A stretch of DNA of 32,039 nt from positions 1 through 32,039 of the forward strand of contig PLSV01000265.1 of NCBI GenBank assembly GCA_003165235.1, written 5' to 3'. The notes under the pieces were generated by a model. The model had not been told where the DNA came from. It saw only the letters and a program-made list of their open reading frames with translations, and searched no databases. This document shows, piece after piece, positions 1-8,446 of the stretch. Every line of letters starts with the position of its first letter. The stretch's first letter is position 1. Both the position numbers and the translations under genes were made by a program. Source of the DNA: Syntrophobacteraceae bacterium (GTDB lineage Bacteria > Desulfobacterota > Syntrophobacteria > Syntrophobacterales > Syntrophobacteraceae).

Positions 1-76
1 AATTTGAACTCACGGATTCAGGTGATAATGATTTTGTTAAGGCAAGGGTTAAGAAATGCCGATCTCTATCATGCGT

Positions 77-92
77 CGTCATATTCATGACG
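77..92. repeat. Short perfect palindrome
   Basis: CGTCAT and ATGACG arms of 6 bp separated by ATTC. It is the size of a dimeric regulator operator, but no flanking promoter or gene start is recognisable, so any function is conjecture. Confidence 0.25.
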
Positions 93-437
93 TGAATGCG
101 AAAAAAACATTGACTGGATCGATGCAAACTAAGCGCCGGGAATAAGGGACGATATCGTTGGCCATAGCATTACACAAACAGTGTGGCAGGGCTGCTTCAG
201 TCTTAGCCCTCCGGGATACTTTCCGGAATAGTTTTAAAATGAGGGTTGCATTGCAAGAAACGGCGCCGCAATTCCCCTCTAAAGAAACATGGTTGCAGTG
301 GAGGAATGGCGATTCCAATCCTTTGTCAGTTTGGGGATGGCGCGGCAGTCGTCACTTTGAGAAGCATGAATTTCGATTCAATGCCGGGAACCGGCGTTTG
401 CATAAAAAGGGCAAAGAAAATTTTACACAAGGGTCAT

Positions 438-647
438 ATGGAAGCTGCAGATGATAGCTCGAGGCGAGAAGATGCTCTCATTGAGGAAGAAGCCCGTGAG
501 CTGCTTGACTATTTATGCGAGGTTGCATTCAATGAGGCGGCATGTCCTGTCCGTTCGTTCCGAGGTATCGAACCATGGACGGACCGGAAGCGTCCGCTCT
601 TCGACACCTCAGGGCGAACGGTCTTGAACGTAACCTGCATTAGATGA
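438..647 (+). CDS. Possible small hypothetical protein (69 aa)
   Basis: An ORF that can start at ATG 438 with an AAGGG-like ribosome site a few bases upstream. The product begins with an acidic helix (residues about 8-30, containing LIEEEARELLDYL) and ends with a basic, Trp-containing tail. I recognise no family. It lies about 120 bases before the diguanylate cyclase on the same strand. It could be the 3' end of a decayed gene, since the same frame stays open upstream to 246, or a chance ORF. Coding status is uncertain. Confidence 0.25.
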   Translation: MEAADDSSRREDALIEEEARELLDYLCEVAFNEAACPVRSFRGIEPWTDRKRPLFDTSGRTVLNVTCIR

Positions 648-767
648 CTGGGAAACACTGTCGCCGCAAGAGGATTCGCCTTTTGAACGGAGGTCGCAGA
701 GAGCTGCGCTGAAACACTGAACTCTTCATTGGGTCTCTGGCGTCATAGTTTTCATGTGAGGGTAGTA

Positions 768-2093
768 ATGGAATCCATAGAACTCTTATGCCAAATAGTA
801 ATCGATACTTTGAAAGAGTTCTCAATGGAAAAGCGATCATTGACTGCCACGGCCCTTAATGAAGCTTTCTCCGCAAAAAAAGAAATTTCATCGCTGTTAT
901 CCCATGGACTTAGCAATCCATCGAGCGTCCGAACAAAGGAATTCTCAAATCCCCAGAGGCAGCTAAAACGTGTTCAACTGAAAGTGGTCGAGGCTTCTAC
1001 GCCCTCTCGAATTGAACCCCTGGCAAAACTCCAGAGCGCCTTTTTGAAAATATTGCATAGTTTTGGACCAATCATAAAGGGTGACTATGAAAAACAATTC
1101 TGCCAACTTAAGAAAAAAATCAGCGATTGTGAATCTTTGGAGTCGCTGGGCATAGTTGGCGACGAGATGGATAGCATGGTCAGCTCATTAATAAATGATA
1201 CTGTTGCTGGGATAGCTTTCTCGAATGATTTTCTAGTTGAGCTCAGTAAAGATTTATATAAAATGGAAGAACAGTTATTTTCGTGTCAGAATCATAATCG
1301 AGAAACTTATCTTTTAACTAATGAGTTCCATGATGATTTACTAGTACACACTGGAGATATGGGTCATGCATTGGATATTGGTAATAACTTAGAAGATGTA
1401 CGCCACCTGATAACATCAAAGCTATCCGTCATCGTAAAAGCCGTTGAAGTCAAGCAACAGGAAGATGAAGTCAGGCTCCAGGAGGCTGATAGAAAGATTT
1501 CAGAACTCCAAAATAACGTAAAGACCTATAATCAGGAAATACTTCAAGTTCGAGAACGCGCAGATACTTTAGAAAAGGAAATGTTGCTAGATGAATTGAC
1601 TCAAATCAGTAACCGCCGCGCCTATGATCTGGGGGTAAGTGATACTCTAAGGCGTTATCATCGGGATGGCGTGCCATTCAGCCTTATTATCATCGATATA
1701 GATCACTTTAAAAAAATTAACGACAGTTATGGACATAGTGCAGGGGATAAGTGCTTACGGGAGATAGCAAAACTCATAAAGGACGCATTGCGGAAAACCG
1801 ACTTTTTTGCCCGCTACGGAGGAGAGGAATTCATTGTTATTCTAAATGGCAGCAATGCTCAAGAGGCACGAAATGTAGCTGACAAAATTCGATCCCGGAT
1901 CGAAAAAACCTGCTTCTCTTACCATGAAGAGATAATTCCTCTAACCATTAGTCTTGGGGTTACCGAAGTTATGCCTTCCGACACAGATGCGGATGTTCCC
2001 TTCATCAGAGCTGATGAGGCATTGTACCAGGCAAAAAAGGATGGCCGGAACAGAGTCTGTGTAATTACTGATCTGCCATTCTGCAAAATCTAA
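768..2093 (+). CDS. Diguanylate cyclase (GGDEF), soluble
   Basis: Predicted to make cyclic di-GMP from two GTP in the cytoplasm. The 441-residue product has an all-helical N-terminal region (about 1-225) with no membrane segment and no sensor family I recognise, a coiled coil at about 230-270, and a GGDEF domain from about 273 to the end. Within it are the start motif DELTQISNRRAYD, the metal/nucleotide segment DIDHFKKINDSYGH, the active-site loop GGEEF (351-355) and an RxxD inhibitory I-site (342-345) five residues before it, so catalysis and product inhibition both look intact. ATG 768 is chosen because GAGGG sits 7 bases upstream; the frame extends to TTG 729 without a better site. It converges with the leftward regulator at 2264 and no clear terminator lies between. 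Base composition is more AT-rich than the catabolic block that follows. The activating signal and target process are unknown. Confidence 0.9.
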   Translation: MESIELLCQIVIDTLKEFSMEKRSLTATALNEAFSAKKEISSLLSHGLSNPSSVRTKEFSNPQRQLKRVQLKVVEASTPSRIEPLAKLQSAFLKILHSFGPIIKGDYEKQFCQLKKKISDCESLESLGIVGDEMDSMVSSLINDTVAGIAFSNDFLVELSKDLYKMEEQLFSCQNHNRETYLLTNEFHDDLLVHTGDMGHALDIGNNLEDVRHLITSKLSVIVKAVEVKQQEDEVRLQEADRKISELQNNVKTYNQEILQVRERADTLEKEMLLDELTQISNRRAYDLGVSDTLRRYHRDGVPFSLIIIDIDHFKKINDSYGHSAGDKCLREIAKLIKDALRKTDFFARYGGEEFIVILNGSNAQEARNVADKIRSRIEKTCFSYHEEIIPLTISLGVTEVMPSDTDADVPFIRADEALYQAKKDGRNRVCVITDLPFCKI

Positions 2094-2263
2094 AGTGATA
2101 ACTCGCAAGGTTTCCAGTTGGCGAATAGCTCAAAGTGAGGCATAAGCGATGGATGTCCGGCCAATCAACCCCTTTCTTGCGTTAGACATAAGGGTTCTAA
2201 CAACTATGGCCATGATCATGATATTTGTTATCACATAAGGCTCGATCAATTAAACGATAAACT

Positions 2264-4222
2264 TTAACTCAAACCCAATTCATATTTTTCCAGCTTGCGG
2301 TACAGAGTGCTTCTCGAAATACCCAGTTTTTTGGCAATGTCCTTCCTGGTGAGACTCGACCTGAGCAGCCTCTCGATCAGTCCGCGCTCCATTATGTCGA
2401 CCGGTTCGACATCATCTGCATTCTCCGCGGACCGCGAACCGATAATCTCGTCGGGCAGAAGATCTACCGTCAGCTTTGAGGTGTGCGCGATATTGATCAT
2501 TCTTTCCAGTACATTTTGCAGCTCTCTTACGTTACCGGGCCACTGGTAGCTCATAAAGTATTCCAGCACCATGGAGTCAACGCTGACGATCTGTTTGCCC
2601 ATCGATCTGCTGATGTTCTTTATGAAAGAGTCCACCAGCAACGGTATGTCCTCTGCTCTTTTTCTGAGGGGGACCATGCAGATCGTGAACACATTGGAAC
2701 GGTAATAGAGATCTTCCCTGAATTTGCCCTTCCTGACCTCTTCTTTCAAATGCTTGTTGGTTGCGGCAATAATTCTCACGTTTACAGTAGTAACCTTCGT
2801 ACCGCCGATCTTGATTATGGATTTGTCCTCTATGACCCGCAGCAGCGCGGCCTGCACCTCAAGGGGCGTTTCCCCTATTTCATCCAAAAAGATCGTGCCG
2901 CCGTCGGCCAGTTCGAACTTGCCCTGGCTCCCCCCTTTCCTGGAACCGGTGAAGGCGCCCTCGACATAGCCGAAAAGTTCGCTGGTGATCAGGTCCCTCG
3001 GAATGGTCGCGCAGTTAATGGCCACGTAAGGTCCATCCCTTCGGCCGCTGCTGTTGTGAATGGCCTGCGCAAAAAGATCCTTGCCCGTGCCGCTCTCCCC
3101 CAACAGAAGGACGTTGGAATTTATCCGGGAAGCTATCTGGGCCTGCCTCACCGTTTCGAGGAGCTCGCCGTCGCGCCCGATTATGTCCTCGAAGCGGAAC
3201 TTCGCCTTGGCTCCCATCATTCTCGCGGCAAGAGTCCTGGCCCGCTTGATCTCGTTGAGTATGATGATCTTGCCGGTCACCCTGTTCATGGACAGGATCG
3301 GATTGCAGGTCAGGGTAAAGTCCGCCTGGGATTTCCTGGAAGATATCCTCACCTCGACGTCGGTCAGGGATTCATTGTTTGCTATGAGTTGGATGATGTT
3401 GGGGTTCCGGCCCCAAAGCGTCGCCAGGCTCCTGCCGAGAAACCTGTCTCCAGGCGCGCCGAATGCTTTCATAGCATTGTTATTCATAAGAGAAATGATC
3501 CCATCGTTGTCGATGGCGATGATGATTTCCGGGATGGAGGAAATAACCGTCTTTTGAAAGCCGTGCGCGACCTGGATTTCCGTCAGGGCTTTTCTGTAGC
3601 GGAACTCGTTTTCTATCGCATGCGCCGAAGCCACAACCATTCCCAGTGTATGAGGATTGGCGTTTTCATAAGGGCCGGTCATATCGATGGCCCCAACCAT
3701 GTCACCCTCCGCATTATGAATGGGCGCTCCCGAGCAAGTCCATCTGCGCGAATTGATGCAGAAATGTTCACACCCCAAAACCTGGAGCGGCTTCCCCAGC
3801 GTCAGGACGGTCCCCACGCCGTTTGACCCGGCAATCTCTTCGCTCCAGCAAGCGCCCAGGACGAAATTCCCCTGCTTCACGCTTTCCAGGATATCTTCGT
3901 CCCCAACAAGTTCTATGAGAAACCCGTTCGCATCTGACAGGGCCACGATGAAGTTGGAACCCTTAACGAAGCCTGAGAGATGTTCCATGAAAGGACGGCT
4001 GATATCGATGAGTTCTCCGTTCCTTTCGAGCAGGGCCTGAAGTTCGTCTACACCCAGAACCAGCGGCGCTCTGGTGAGATAAGGGTCTACGCCCTTCGCC
4101 CTGCACCTCTCCCAGGAATCGACAATAACGGGACGGACTCTGTCCAGGTCAACCGCCATTCCCCGCAGAAATTTCCGCCATTCCGTGTAAATCACATCAA
4201 ACCAGTTGGCATGATCTGACAT
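2264..4222 (-). CDS. Sigma-54-dependent transcriptional activator, AcoR-like
   Basis: Enhancer-binding protein that would hydrolyse ATP to open sigma-54 promoters. Of 652 residues, about 65-210 form a GAF-type sensor of the AcoR kind, about 225-330 a PAS domain, 340-580 the AAA+ domain, and 614-645 a Fis-type helix-turn-helix ([20 protein letters not shown]). Walker A GESGTGKD (375-382), the sigma-54 contact loop GAFTGS (422-427) and Walker B TIFLDEIG (443-450) are all intact, so it should be active. No receiver domain is present, so it probably senses a ligand rather than a phosphorelay. The start at 4222 is preferred over an open frame reaching 4321 because AGGAAA lies 8 bases upstream and the family's N-terminal sequence begins there. 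It is divergent from hemB; the intervening DNA carries palindromic sites and a sigma-54 promoter, making this the likely activator of the catabolic operon and perhaps its own repressor. Confidence 0.93.
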   Translation of the reverse strand: MSDHANWFDVIYTEWRKFLRGMAVDLDRVRPVIVDSWERCRAKGVDPYLTRAPLVLGVDELQALLERNGELIDISRPFMEHLSGFVKGSNFIVALSDANGFLIELVGDEDILESVKQGNFVLGACWSEEIAGSNGVGTVLTLGKPLQVLGCEHFCINSRRWTCSGAPIHNAEGDMVGAIDMTGPYENANPHTLGMVVASAHAIENEFRYRKALTEIQVAHGFQKTVISSIPEIIIAIDNDGIISLMNNNAMKAFGAPGDRFLGRSLATLWGRNPNIIQLIANNESLTDVEVRISSRKSQADFTLTCNPILSMNRVTGKIIILNEIKRARTLAARMMGAKAKFRFEDIIGRDGELLETVRQAQIASRINSNVLLLGESGTGKDLFAQAIHNSSGRRDGPYVAINCATIPRDLITSELFGYVEGAFTGSRKGGSQGKFELADGGTIFLDEIGETPLEVQAALLRVIEDKSIIKIGGTKVTTVNVRIIAATNKHLKEEVRKGKFREDLYYRSNVFTICMVPLRKRAEDIPLLVDSFIKNISRSMGKQIVSVDSMVLEYFMSYQWPGNVRELQNVLERMINIAHTSKLTVDLLPDEIIGSRSAENADDVEPVDIMERGLIERLLRSSLTRKDIAKKLGISRSTLYRKLEKYELGLS

Positions 4223-4336
4223 AACGCGTTTCCTGTAGCTGCTATGCAAAAGATTTGCTAGTAAGGGGGCCAACTTGGCGCCCGGCAGGATTTGATTTTC
4301 GAAAAAACAAAAGAGCAACATTATCCGTGAATGAAG

Positions 4337-4390
4337 ATATGTCCCATTCGTGTCCCAGCCTGAGGCACATATGTCCCATTATGAGACATA
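4337..4390. promoter_or_regulatory. Putative enhancer (UAS) for the divergent sigma-54 activator
   Basis: The 12-mer ATATGTCCCATT occurs at about 4337-4348 and, except for its first base context, again at 4369-4380, 32 bp apart, close to three helical turns. The second copy is the left half of a 21-bp near-perfect palindrome at 4370-4390 with arms TATGTC and GACATA (9 of 10 arm pairs match). A looser TGTCCC/GGCACA inverted pair lies between. This arrangement, about 90-140 bases upstream of the -24/-12 element, is typical of the tandem dimer sites bound by Fis-type domains of sigma-54 activators. Binding by the adjacent regulator is inferred. Confidence 0.6.
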
Positions 4391-4475
4391 ACAAATTGAA
4401 CACAATATTCGAGCAAAAGCAAGGCAATTGTGTAAGATATTGCTTTTACAGCTTGATTTTCAAAATATGCCAGCA

Positions 4476-4491
4476 TGGCATACTAAATGCT
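4476..4491 (+). promoter_or_regulatory. Sigma-54 (-24/-12) promoter upstream of hemB operon
   Basis: TGGCATACTAAATGCT matches the consensus TGGCACGNNNNTTGCW at the invariant GG and GC with exact spacing, and at 9 of 12 defined positions. It points toward hemB, with a predicted start of transcription near 4502, giving an untranslated leader of about 100 bases. A sigma-54 activator gene is divergent and palindromic candidate enhancers lie upstream. Confidence 0.6.
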
Positions 4492-4605
4492 CGTCCATAT
4501 ACAAGACCCATAGAACAGCACAAAAGAGAGTAGAGGAACACCGAAACCCTTCGACTCTCCTTATTTATTTGACTCCACACAGATCACACAAACACGGGGG
4601 TGAGC

Positions 4606-5583
4606 ATGCATTATCCCATTTATAGACCGAGAAGGCTCAGAAGAAACGACGACCTGAGAAGGATGATCCGAGAGACCAGACTATCGGCCGACAGCCTGGT
4701 CTTCCCCCTTTTCGTTACGCCGGGCAGGGACGTGAAAAAACCCATCCAGGCGATGCCGGGTAATTTCCAGATGTCCATCGACCATATAATCGGAGAGGTG
4801 CGAACTACTAAGGATATGGGCATACCGGCGGTTCTTCTTTTCGGAATTCCGGATGAAAAGGATGAACTAGCATCAGGGGCTTTCGCCAAAGACGGAATAA
4901 TTCAAAGAGCGGTCAGGGAGATCAAGAACGAGGTCCCCAATATAGTCGTCATAACCGACGTGTGTCTTTGCGAGTACACGAGCCACGGCCACTGCGGGAT
5001 GCTTCGGGGCGAGGAAGTCGATAACGATTCGACCATCGAGATCCTGGCGCAGACTGCATTGTCACACGCCTTGGCGGGGGCCGACATCGTCGCCCCTTCG
5101 GCCATGATGGACGGCCAGGTCGCTGCAATAAGAACAGCTCTCGACGAAAACGGCTGCGGGAACACGCCCGTAATGGCTTATTCAGCCAAATACGCATCCT
5201 GCTTTTACGGCCCGTTCCGGGAAGCTGCTGAAAGCACTCCACAGTTTGGCGACAGAAAATCTTATCAGATGGACCCGCCCAACAGCAATGAAGCCATGAG
5301 AGAGATCGCCACGGACATAGAGGAAGGGGCGGACATCATCATGGTGAAACCGGCTCTACCCTATCTCGATATTATCCGAAGGGCGAAAGAGGAATTCGAT
5401 TTACCGTTGGCCGCCTATAACGTCAGCGGCGAGTTCTCGATGATTAAGGCGGCCGCCAGGCTTGGCTGGATAGACGGCGATCGGGCGATGCTCGAATCTG
5501 TCACCGCAATTAAACGTGCGGGCGCAGATATCATCATCACCTATTTCGCACAGGATATCTCACGAATGCTGCAGGCGAGATAG
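4606..5583 (+). CDS. hemB: Delta-aminolevulinic acid dehydratase (porphobilinogen synthase)
   Basis: Condenses two 5-aminolevulinate molecules to porphobilinogen, the first pyrrole of tetrapyrrole synthesis; cytoplasmic. The 325-residue length is normal. The two Schiff-base lysines are present at K195 (in MAYSAKYASCFYGPFR) and K248 (in IIMVKPALPYLDII). The metal loop is DVCLCEYTSHGHCG with Cys120, Cys122 and Cys130, the zinc-dependent type rather than the aspartate-rich magnesium type. ATG 4606 is preferred over GTG 4600 because the GGGGGTGA ribosome site would overlap the latter. It is the first gene after a sigma-54-type promoter and is followed by CoA-transferase genes after about 120 bases, not by other heme genes. 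Whether it serves housekeeping tetrapyrrole synthesis or the adjacent pathway cannot be told from sequence; the active site gives no sign of altered chemistry. Confidence 0.95.
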   Translation: MHYPIYRPRRLRRNDDLRRMIRETRLSADSLVFPLFVTPGRDVKKPIQAMPGNFQMSIDHIIGEVRTTKDMGIPAVLLFGIPDEKDELASGAFAKDGIIQRAVREIKNEVPNIVVITDVCLCEYTSHGHCGMLRGEEVDNDSTIEILAQTALSHALAGADIVAPSAMMDGQVAAIRTALDENGCGNTPVMAYSAKYASCFYGPFREAAESTPQFGDRKSYQMDPPNSNEAMREIATDIEEGADIIMVKPALPYLDIIRRAKEEFDLPLAAYNVSGEFSMIKAAARLGWIDGDRAMLESVTAIKRAGADIIITYFAQDISRMLQAR

Positions 5584-5702
5584 ACATATCAATTTAGGGC
5601 AACCAGATATCAATCATCTATTAACACTTAACACGGCGTGTTGCTTTCCCGGAAATCTTCAACAGCGTACGAGGCAAATCATGAAGGGAGAGAGTCTTAA
5701 CA

Positions 5703-6633
5703 ATGAGCGCTGAGGATACCAAAAAAGCTTTAGACAAAAGGATGAGCCTAAAGCAGGCCGTTTCCAGGTTCGTTTTTGACGGATGCTCCATCGCATTCAG
5801 CGGCATGGGAGGTCAGCAGGTTGTCGCCCCTACTTACGAGATCATCAGACAGGGGCAAAAAGATATGACCCTTATGGGGGACAGCCCTTGCGAGTGCGCA
5901 GATTACCTGGTGGGAACCGGACAGGTCAAGAGAGTGGAGGTCGCCTGGCTGGCCTTTGCAGTGGCGGGCATCAGTCCGAATTACAGACGCGCCGTGGAGA
6001 ACGGAATCCCGCGCAAAATAGAAGTTCGCGAATTCTCCAATTACACGATGGGACTGCGATTCTTGGCGGGCGCCATGGGCCTTCCCTTCATGAGCACAAA
6101 ATCGCTTATCGGGGTCGTCCGTCCAAGAATACAACGACATGATCAGGGTGATCGACGACCCGTACGGGGGCAAAAAGGTGGCGCTGGTGCCCGCGGCCAT
6201 CCCGGATGTGGCGATTGTGCACGTAAACAGGGCGGATATGCTCGGAAACGCTCAGTATCTCGGTTTTTCGTCCAATGCCGAAAACATCGCACGGGCAGCG
6301 AAAAAAACGATCATCACCTGCGAAGAGATCATCTCTACCGACGACATCAAAAAGGCCCCGAACTCCACCACCATACCGCAGTACGCGGTCGACGCAGTCG
6401 TGGAAGTCCCATACTGCAGCCATCCCTGGAACATGTGCTATGCCTATGCCTATGACCTCCCATTTCATATGGAGATGATGGCGGAGATAGAGACCGGGGA
6501 TGGTTTCAAAAGATGGATCGATAGTTGGGCGTTCGGCTGCAAGGACCATGAAGAATACTGCGAAAAAGTAGGATGGGGCCGCTTAAGAAAGCTCACCCAG
6601 ATCGAGCGAAAGTTTTGCAAGTGCGCCAGTTAG
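5703..6633 (+). CDS. gctA: Glutaconate CoA-transferase-like subunit A, with a frameshift
   Basis: Alpha subunit of a family I CoA-transferase that moves CoA from a donor thioester to a carboxylic acid. Across its length it resembles glutaconate CoA-transferase subunit A: an N-terminal MSLKQAVSRFVFDGCSIAFSG-like nucleotide-fold start, GLPFMSTKSLIG near the middle, and ALVPAAIPDVAIVHV, TIITCEEII and VDAVVEVPY in the C-terminal half. The frame breaks at the GGGG run 6111-6114: before it the protein ends ...STKSLIG, after it the +1 frame resumes with VQEYNDMIRVIDDPYGG. Removing one G restores a 309-residue protein of normal length, so this is either a sequencing/assembly error at a homopolymer or a recent inactivation; no other damage is visible. 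The start is ATG 5703. It lies just upstream of the subunit B gene, as expected for a heterodimer. The acid substrate is unknown; 4-hydroxybutyrate or a relative is suggested by the dehydratase downstream. Confidence 0.85.
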
Positions 6634-6646
6634 TGTCCCTCTGGAA

Positions 6647-6675
6647 ACACCTTAGGAGACACCTTAGGAGACACC
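6647..6675 (+). repeat. Tandem 12-bp repeat between the CoA-transferase subunits
   Basis: ACACCTTAGGAG is repeated twice head to tail (6647-6658, 6659-6670) and followed by ACACC. Each unit contains a TTAGGAG Shine-Dalgarno-like core, but both lie too far from the subunit B start at 6702, which has its own AGGAG. Probably replication slippage. Confidence 0.6.
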
Positions 6676-6701
6676 GGCAGTTTCCGTAAAAGGAGTCGCA
6701 T

Positions 6702-7574
6702 GTGAGCAACAATATGGAAGAATACGCGGAAGATTATACGCTCCAGGAACTTTTAGTCGTCGCTGCCGCCAGAGAAGTCAAAGACAGGGAAGTCGTATTC
6801 GTAGGCGTGGGCATACCGTGCCTGGGCGCACTTGTCGCGAAGCTGACCCATGCTCCGAACGTGATCCTCGCCGTCGAATCGGGATGCATCGGGGCCACGC
6901 CTTACCGGCTGATACTTGGAATCGGCGATAACGCCTGCGGTGAAAACGCCATATGCGTGACCTCCCTTTGGAGGGCTTTCTCCGATCAACAGCGGGGGTA
7001 CTTTGACCTTGGAATGCTTGGGGGAGCACAGGTGGACAAGTACGGGAATCTGAACAGCACGACCATCTTCGGAGACGGCGACTATTACAACCCCAAAACC
7101 AGGCTGCCCGGTAGCGGCGGGGCGAACGACATAGCTATTTCCGCAAATCGGACCCTGATTATGATGAACCAACAGAAGCGCCGTTTCCTGGAAAAGGTCG
7201 ACTTCATTACATCGCCCGGCTACCTTGACGGGCCCGGGTCCAGAGAACTGAACGGATATCCGGGCAACGGCCCTGCCGTCATTATTTCGAACATGGCCAT
7301 ATTCCGGTTTGATGAAGAGACCAAAGAGGCCTACCTCGATTCCGTGCATCCCGGCATCACCGCCGATGAGGTTCGCAAACAGGTCTCATGGGACCTGAAG
7401 GTGTCCGCCAACCTCAGGACGACACCTCCACCGACAAGGAAAGAGGCTGAAATAATCAGAATAGTTGACTCCCAGAAGATTTACACCGGTGGTGGACTGC
7501 GATCTCTTACGTTCGAAAACTACATCAACATGCTGGATTCGTCATACGAAAGACTGAAAGCCGTATTTAGCTGA
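6702..7574 (+). CDS. gctB: Glutaconate CoA-transferase-like subunit B
   Basis: Beta subunit and catalytic partner of the preceding gene. The 290-residue protein closely follows glutaconate CoA-transferase subunit B: AVESGCIGATP places the presumed catalytic glutamate, which forms the glutamyl-CoA thioester, at E59. Downstream are LGGAQVDKYGNLNSTTI, KTRLPGSGGANDIA, the MMNQQKRRFLEKVDFITSPG block and a C-terminal helix. It is about 25 residues longer than the Acidaminococcus enzyme, mostly at the ends. GTG 6702 is taken as start because AGGAG lies 6-10 bases upstream; ATG 6714 is an alternative. Since E59 is intact, the enzyme should work if subunit A is really in frame. Dehydratase, thiolase and dehydrogenase neighbours suggest it activates a short hydroxy or unsaturated acid, probably with acetyl-CoA as donor; the substrate is inferred. 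Confidence 0.9.
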   Translation: MSNNMEEYAEDYTLQELLVVAAAREVKDREVVFVGVGIPCLGALVAKLTHAPNVILAVESGCIGATPYRLILGIGDNACGENAICVTSLWRAFSDQQRGYFDLGMLGGAQVDKYGNLNSTTIFGDGDYYNPKTRLPGSGGANDIAISANRTLIMMNQQKRRFLEKVDFITSPGYLDGPGSRELNGYPGNGPAVIISNMAIFRFDEETKEAYLDSVHPGITADEVRKQVSWDLKVSANLRTTPPPTRKEAEIIRIVDSQKIYTGGGLRSLTFENYINMLDSSYERLKAVFS

Positions 7575-7622
7575 TAACGTCCTGCTAGACTCTCTATGAA
7601 TCAGATTTGAGGAGATAAGTGG

Positions 7623-8402
7623 ATGGCTAGACAATTTTTTGAAAAGTTGTTTTCCATGGAGGGGAAAGTAGCTCTCGTTACAGGTGGATATAGAGGAATA
7701 GGACTGACCGTCGCCGAAACGTACGCCGAGGCGGGGGCCAATCTCGCAATCGTTGCGAGGAACGTGCTCGGATGCCAGGCAGCGGCGGACAGGCTTCAAA
7801 ACACATACGGAATAAGGGCCGCGGCAAAGTCAATGGACGTGCGTGATTCCAAATCCGTGGACCGCGTCGTTCAGGAAATTGCAGACGAATTCGGGAAGAT
7901 AGATGTTCTGGTCAACTGTGCTGGAATCCCCGGCAGCGAGAAGCCTGTCATCCGGATGACCGACGAGGACCTCGACGAGGTCATGAACGTCGATTTCCGC
8001 GGGACTTTTCTGGTCTCCAGGGCGGTAGCCCAGATCATGGTAAGCCAGAAAAGCGGGAAAATCATCAATGTCGCATCCATTCTCGGAAAGATTTCGGCCC
8101 GCAACATGACCGGTTACTGCGCAAGCAAAGCCGCTGTGCTTCAATTGACCCGCGTAATGGCGCTCGAACTGATGCGGGACAACATACAGGTTAACGCGAT
8201 TTGTCCCGGCTACATCCTGACCGATTTCAACAAGAATTTCTTTGAGTCCGAAGCGGGCAAGGGTTTGATCAAAAAAATGATCCCCATGAACAGGGTTGGG
8301 CAGGTCGACGAACTGAAGTCTTTAGCACTCTATCTCGCGACCTCTCCTGCATTTATGACCGGTTCCGATATTTACATCGATGGTGGGCACACGATTGTCT
8401 GA
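7623..8402 (+). CDS. Short-chain dehydrogenase/reductase
   Basis: Classical SDR of 259 residues, cytoplasmic, NAD(P)-dependent. The cofactor motif TGGYRGIG is at 20-27, the NCAG motif at 98-101, and the catalytic Ser152, Tyr165 and Lys169 (NVASILG, YCASK) are complete. The C-terminal IYIDGGHTIV matches the family end. GAGGAGAT 6-13 bases before ATG 7623 supports the start. It lies between the CoA-transferase and thiolase genes with short spacers, so it most likely oxidises a 3-hydroxyacyl-CoA to a 3-oxoacyl-CoA for the thiolase, in the manner of 3-hydroxybutyryl-CoA dehydrogenase. Sequence alone does not exclude a reductive role or a different alcohol substrate. Confidence 0.92.
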   Translation: MARQFFEKLFSMEGKVALVTGGYRGIGLTVAETYAEAGANLAIVARNVLGCQAAADRLQNTYGIRAAAKSMDVRDSKSVDRVVQEIADEFGKIDVLVNCAGIPGSEKPVIRMTDEDLDEVMNVDFRGTFLVSRAVAQIMVSQKSGKIINVASILGKISARNMTGYCASKAAVLQLTRVMALELMRDNIQVNAICPGYILTDFNKNFFESEAGKGLIKKMIPMNRVGQVDELKSLALYLATSPAFMTGSDIYIDGGHTIV

Positions 8403-8446
8403 GGCGGCTTCATGCCTCTTTTGCTCTAAACCCGTTCAGGAAAGGT

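Larger units (their letters stand above)
1..767. other. Leading region without a convincing gene
   Basis: Apart from one weak small ORF (438-647) I see no recognisable gene in this stretch. Other open frames here overlap each other on both strands and show no family motif. A 16-bp palindrome lies at 77-92. The region may carry regulatory DNA for the downstream cyclase or the decayed end of a gene lying outside the window. Confidence 0.4.

Noticed and set aside
2483-3826. Long open frame (447 codons) on the plus strand
   Set aside because: Antisense to the conserved AAA+ and sensor domains of the regulator; no family motif; a codon-bias shadow.
5621-5806. Small minus-strand frame opposite the start of the CoA-transferase gene
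   Set aside because: Overlaps a conserved coding start and lacks features.
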